Notes under the pieces: generated by a model | The model's database searches: none | Seen by the model: only the letters and a program-made list of their open reading frames with translations | What the model was told of the DNA's origin: nothing | Assembly (NCBI GenBank): GCA_016235545.1 | Contig: JACRKB010000153.1 | Coordinates: 1 to 49,026, forward strand | DNA from: Verrucomicrobiota bacterium | GTDB taxonomy: Bacteria > Verrucomicrobiota > Verrucomicrobiia > Limisphaerales > SXTU01 | Length of the DNA: 49,026 bases | Reading direction: 5' to 3' | Program-made: the position numbers and the translations under genes | Shown here: positions 46,386 through 49,026 of the stretch, one piece after another | How positions within the stretch are numbered: position 1 is the stretch's first letter | Layout of the letters: every line of letters begins with the position of its first letter

Positions 46386-46826
46386 TCAGCCCTTGATCTC
46401 GAAGATCGCCTCGACCTCGACCGCCGCGCCGGTGGGAAGCTGCGCGAAACCCAGCGCGCTGCGGGCGTGGTAGCCGTCGCCGTCCTTGCCGAAGATCGTG
46501 TGCAGCAAGTCCGACGCTCCGTTGATGACGAGGTGCTGGTCCGTGAAGTCGAGTGTCGAGTTCACGCAGCCGAGCACCTTGATCACGCGCAGGCCGTCGA
46601 GAGTGCCGTGCGTCTGCCAGGCGGAGCGCAGGATTTTCTCCGCGCAGTTCTTGGCGGCGGCATAGCCCTGCTCGACGGTGAAACCCGCGCCGAGCTTGCC
46701 TTTGGCATCGCTGACGTGGCCAGAGGAGAGAAGTTGATTGCCGCTGCGGATGCAGAGGTTGAGGTAACCGGGAGCGATTTTCTCGAACTTGATGCCGAGG
46801 CTCTCGGCGGTCTGTTGTGGGGTCAT
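46386..46826 (-). CDS. RidA family protein
   Basis: Enamine/imine deaminase family member of 146 residues from ATG 46826 (MTPQQTAESLGIKFEKIAPG). Motifs: IRSGNQLLSSGHVSDAKGKL, GYAAAKNCAEKILRSAWQTH, VNSTLDFTDQHLVINGASDL and HARSALGFAQLPTGAAVEVE, where the catalytic-type arginine (ARS) is kept. It ends 3 bases before the PQQ-protein gene begins, so the two are probably one transcript. The role may be to remove reactive enamine by-products. Confidence 0.9.
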   Translation of the reverse strand: MTPQQTAESLGIKFEKIAPGYLNLCIRSGNQLLSSGHVSDAKGKLGAGFTVEQGYAAAKNCAEKILRSAWQTHGTLDGLRVIKVLGCVNSTLDFTDQHLVINGASDLLHTIFGKDGDGYHARSALGFAQLPTGAAVEVEAIFEIKG

Positions 46827-46954
46827 GGTCAGGTGTGATGATTCGATCAGTGTGGTGACGACACTGAAAGTCTGCCTCGGTTGACGCTGGCCGGTCCATC
46901 GCATTCGGGCGGGTTCCCATTGCCTCCGGTTAAAAAGCCGTCTTCAATACCGCC

Positions 46955-47878
46955 ATGCAAATCTCCCTCCGCACCACACTGCTGACCGTCTCAATTGGCC
47001 TCGTCAGCCTTTCCACGAGCCACGCGCAGTCCGCCATCACGCATTCATTCCTCAAGACCGGCGGCGAGACGCAGATCGTGGATGGCTCGGGCAAAACCGT
47101 ATGGTCTTATCCCGGTTCATCGCGCGACGCGTGGGTGCTTCCGGGCGGCAACATCTTGATCGCTGTCTCGAAGAGCAAAGAGTTTCCCGGCGGCGGCGTG
47201 GTGGAGGTGACCCGTGACTTGAAGCGCGTCTTCGAGTTCAAGGGCACGCAGGCCGAGGTCAACACCGCGCAGGGATTAGCCAGCGGAAACATCCTGCTGA
47301 CCGAGGCGGGCGCGAAACCCCGGCTGCTCGAAGTCACGCGCGAGGGCAAGATCGCCGTCGAGGTCCCGCTCCAGGCGCAGACGACGAACCATCACCTTCA
47401 GAGCCGCATGGCGCGCAAGCTGGCGAATGGAAATTATCTTGTGCCGCAGTTGCTCGACCGCGTCGTGCGCGAGTATGCGCCCGACGGCAAGATCGTCTGG
47501 GAGGTCAAGACGCCCGACGAGCCGAAGGAGAGCTGGCCCTTCACCGCGATCCGCGTCCCGAATGGCAACACGCTCATCACCTGCACTCACGGCTCCCACG
47601 TCATCGAGGTGGACGCGAAGGGTAAGATCGTCTGGCAGTTGACGAACCAGGATTTGCCCGGCGCGCCGCTCAAGGATCCGTGCGGTGCGCAGCGCCTGCC
47701 CAACGGCAACACGATCATCTGCACCTACGGCAACCACGCGCCCGGCATCAAGCTGATCGAGGTCACGCCGGCGAAGAAGGTCGTGTGGACTTACGCCAAC
47801 GAGAGCAAGCTGAGCATCCACACGGTGCAAATCCTCGACACCAACGGGAAGCCGTTCGACGGCGTGGCGATGAAATAG
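46955..47878 (+). CDS. Secreted propeller-like protein (PQQ/arylsulfotransferase type)
   Basis: 307 residues with signal peptide (ISLRTTLLTVSIGLVSLSTS, cut near SHAQ). It has regular blade-like repeats of the type GKTVWSYPGSSRDAWVLPGG, GKIVWEVKTPDEPKES, GKIVWQLTNQD and KKVVWTYANESK, each preceded by a LPNGNT-like turn. This fits a secreted beta-propeller; the enzymatic role is unknown. It is divergent from the RidA gene and followed 25 bases later by the PSD1 gene. Confidence 0.8.
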   Translation: MQISLRTTLLTVSIGLVSLSTSHAQSAITHSFLKTGGETQIVDGSGKTVWSYPGSSRDAWVLPGGNILIAVSKSKEFPGGGVVEVTRDLKRVFEFKGTQAEVNTAQGLASGNILLTEAGAKPRLLEVTREGKIAVEVPLQAQTTNHHLQSRMARKLANGNYLVPQLLDRVVREYAPDGKIVWEVKTPDEPKESWPFTAIRVPNGNTLITCTHGSHVIEVDAKGKIVWQLTNQDLPGAPLKDPCGAQRLPNGNTIICTYGNHAPGIKLIEVTPAKKVVWTYANESKLSIHTVQILDTNGKPFDGVAMK

Positions 47879-47902
47879 TAGCCGGCCTGCGTCCCACTCA
47901 CC

Positions 47903-49026
47903 GTGCGGAAAAGCAATCTCCAGCCTGATGCGCGGCGCGCGAGCTTCGCGACACTCTTCCTCGCGGTCAGCCTGTGGGTTTGCTGCGAACTCGTCGTCAA
48001 TGCAGTCGCCGCTTTTCCAACCGAGGACTTGGAGTTCTTCGAGAAGCGCATCCGCCCGCTGCTCGCAGAGCGTTGCTACGAGTGCCACAGCGCGGACGCC
48101 AAGAAACTCAAGGGCGGCCTGCATCTCGACTCCCGCGAAGGCGTGCTCAAGGGTGGCGACACCCGGCCCGCCGTGGTCCCCGGTCAGCCGGACAAGAGCC
48201 TGCTCCTCGAAGCCGTGCGCTATAGCAATCAGGACTTGCAGATGCCGCCCAAGAGCCGGTTGAGCGATGCGCAAATCGCCGACCTCGCTGAGTGGGTGAA
48301 ACGCGGCGCGCCTTGGCCGACAGAGGCGGCCAACCAACCCGTCGCCAAGCAGGGTTTCGATGTGCAGCAGCGCAAGCAGGCGCACTGGAGCTGGCAGCCC
48401 CCGCGCGCCGAACCCCTGCCCGCCGTGAAGAACACCGCGTGGAGCACCCAGCCAGTGGACCGCTTCATCCTTGCCAAGCTGGAAGCCAAACAGCTCCAAC
48501 CCACGCCCGCCGCCGCTCCGCTCACCCTTCTGCGCCGCCTCCACTTCGACCTCACTGGCCTGCCACCGAAGCCCGAGGACATCGAAGCCTTCTCCCTCTC
48601 ACTCTCTCACCCTCCCACTCTCTCACCTGCCCGCAGCGGAGCAGGTGTGCAGGCGGGAAAGCGAGAAAGTGAGACTGGCTACGAGCGTCTCGTTGACTCC
48701 CTCCTCGCCTCCCCCGCCTTCGGCGAGCGCTGGGCGCGCCACTGGCTCGACCTCGTGCGCTACGCCGAGACGCGCGGGCATGAGTTCGAGCCGCCCATCC
48801 CGAACGCCTACCACTATCGCGACTACGTCATCCGTGCCCTCAACGCCGACGTGCCTTACAACCAGTTCGTGGTCGAGCACCTCGCAGGCGACCTCGTCGC
48901 CAAGCCGCGTTTGAATCCAGCCAACGGCGGCAACGAGTCCGTCCTCGGCACCGGCTTTTGGTTTCTCGGCGAGGAAATCCATTCGCCCGTGGACATCCGG
49001 CAGGACGAGTGCGACCGCATGGCTAA
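47903..49026 (+). CDS. PSD1/planctomycete-type cytochrome c protein (partial, runs off the window)
   Basis: The visible 374 codons start with GTG 47903, a signal-peptide-like hydrophobic stretch (ASFATLFLAVSLWVCCELVV) and then a haem-binding CxxCH at C58-Y-E-C61-H62 (LLAERCYECHSADAKKLKGG). Next come WSWQPPRAEPLPAVK, DRFILAKLEAKQLQ and RRLHFDLTGLPPKPEDIEAF, followed by ASPAFGERWARHWLDLVRYA, typical of DUF1549/PSD1-type proteins of Planctomycetes and Verrucomicrobia. The gene is cut by the right edge, so the C-terminal DUF1553 part is not visible. A palindrome-derived insertion lies between EAF and YERLVD. Confidence 0.88.
   Translation, partial: MRKSNLQPDARRASFATLFLAVSLWVCCELVVNAVAAFPTEDLEFFEKRIRPLLAERCYECHSADAKKLKGGLHLDSREGVLKGGDTRPAVVPGQPDKSLLLEAVRYSNQDLQMPPKSRLSDAQIADLAEWVKRGAPWPTEAANQPVAKQGFDVQQRKQAHWSWQPPRAEPLPAVKNTAWSTQPVDRFILAKLEAKQLQPTPAAAPLTLLRRLHFDLTGLPPKPEDIEAFSLSLSHPPTLSPARSGAGVQAGKRESETGYERLVDSLLASPAFGERWARHWLDLVRYAETRGHEFEPPIPNAYHYRDYVIRALNADVPYNQFVVEHLAGDLVAKPRLNPANGGNESVLGTGFWFLGEEIHSPVDIRQDECDRMA
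48596..48675. repeat. Palindromic element inside the PSD1 gene (GTGAGAG family)
   Basis: The left arm CTCTCACTCTCTCACCCTCC (48596-48630) and the right arm on the reverse strand GTCTCACTTTCTCGCTTTCC (48675-48641) are imperfect inverted repeats ending in CACCTGC. The frame stays open. It is related to the xseA element at 37966-38047. Confidence 0.7.

Overview
This looks like a chromosomal window from a verrucomicrobial bacterium, probably near the Pedosphaera/Limisphaerales group. That placement is an inference from gene content and style, not from a search. The supporting signs are a secreted planctomycete-type cytochrome c (PSD1-like) protein, secreted PQQ-type propeller proteins, a Gfo/Idh/MocA oxidoreductase, an inserted four-helix-bundle (23S intervening-sequence-like) gene, GC-rich sequence, and a very high density of palindromic repeats.

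Positions 1-27064 hold the translation/transcription core, all on the minus strand. Read in transcription order (right to left) it is: tRNA-Thr(GGU), tuf, tRNA-Trp(CCA), tRNA-Ser(UGA), secE, nusG, rplK, rplA, rplJ, rplL, rpoB, rpoC; then rpsL, rpsG, fusA; then a 1.4-kb gap with a decayed IS4-type transposase piece and a dispersed repeat; then the S10-spc cluster rpsJ, rplC, rplD, rplW, rplB, rpsS, rplV, rpsC, rplP, rpmC, rpsQ, rplN, rplX, rplE, rpsN, rpsH, rplF, rplR, rpsE, rplO and the start of secY. No rpmD (L30) lies between rpsE and rplO. Both fusA and the tRNA-Thr/tuf transcript have a strong intrinsic-terminator-like hairpin just upstream, with little or no room for another promoter, which suggests attenuation. 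rpoC carries an in-frame amber codon (codon 77) inside its N-terminal zinc-binding site, with the reading frame intact on both sides.

Positions 27065-28338 hold no recognisable protein gene. They contain a promoter-hairpin-terminator unit (a possible small RNA or attenuated leader) and palindromic repeats.

Positions 28339-49026 are accessory and metabolic. On the minus strand: an RND efflux transporter and its membrane-fusion lipoprotein with a four-helix-bundle gene wedged between them, a response regulator with a C-terminal double CxxC tail, a small secreted hypothetical, fdhD, and a 2OG-Fe(II) oxygenase. On the plus strand: a YmdB-type phosphodiesterase, xseA, a secreted sugar-mutarotase-like protein and a Gfo/Idh/MocA oxidoreductase. 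On the minus strand again: two cyclophilins, dapA, a large secreted PQQ-propeller protein and a RidA protein. On the plus strand at the end: a secreted propeller and the start of a PSD1 cytochrome protein that runs off the window.

The most unusual feature is the number of palindromic elements from several unrelated sequence families. Many lie between genes, but several sit in frame inside coding sequences (fdhD, xseA, the PQQ protein and the PSD1 protein) or form the end of one (the membrane-fusion protein tail, the 5' end of the secreted hypothetical).
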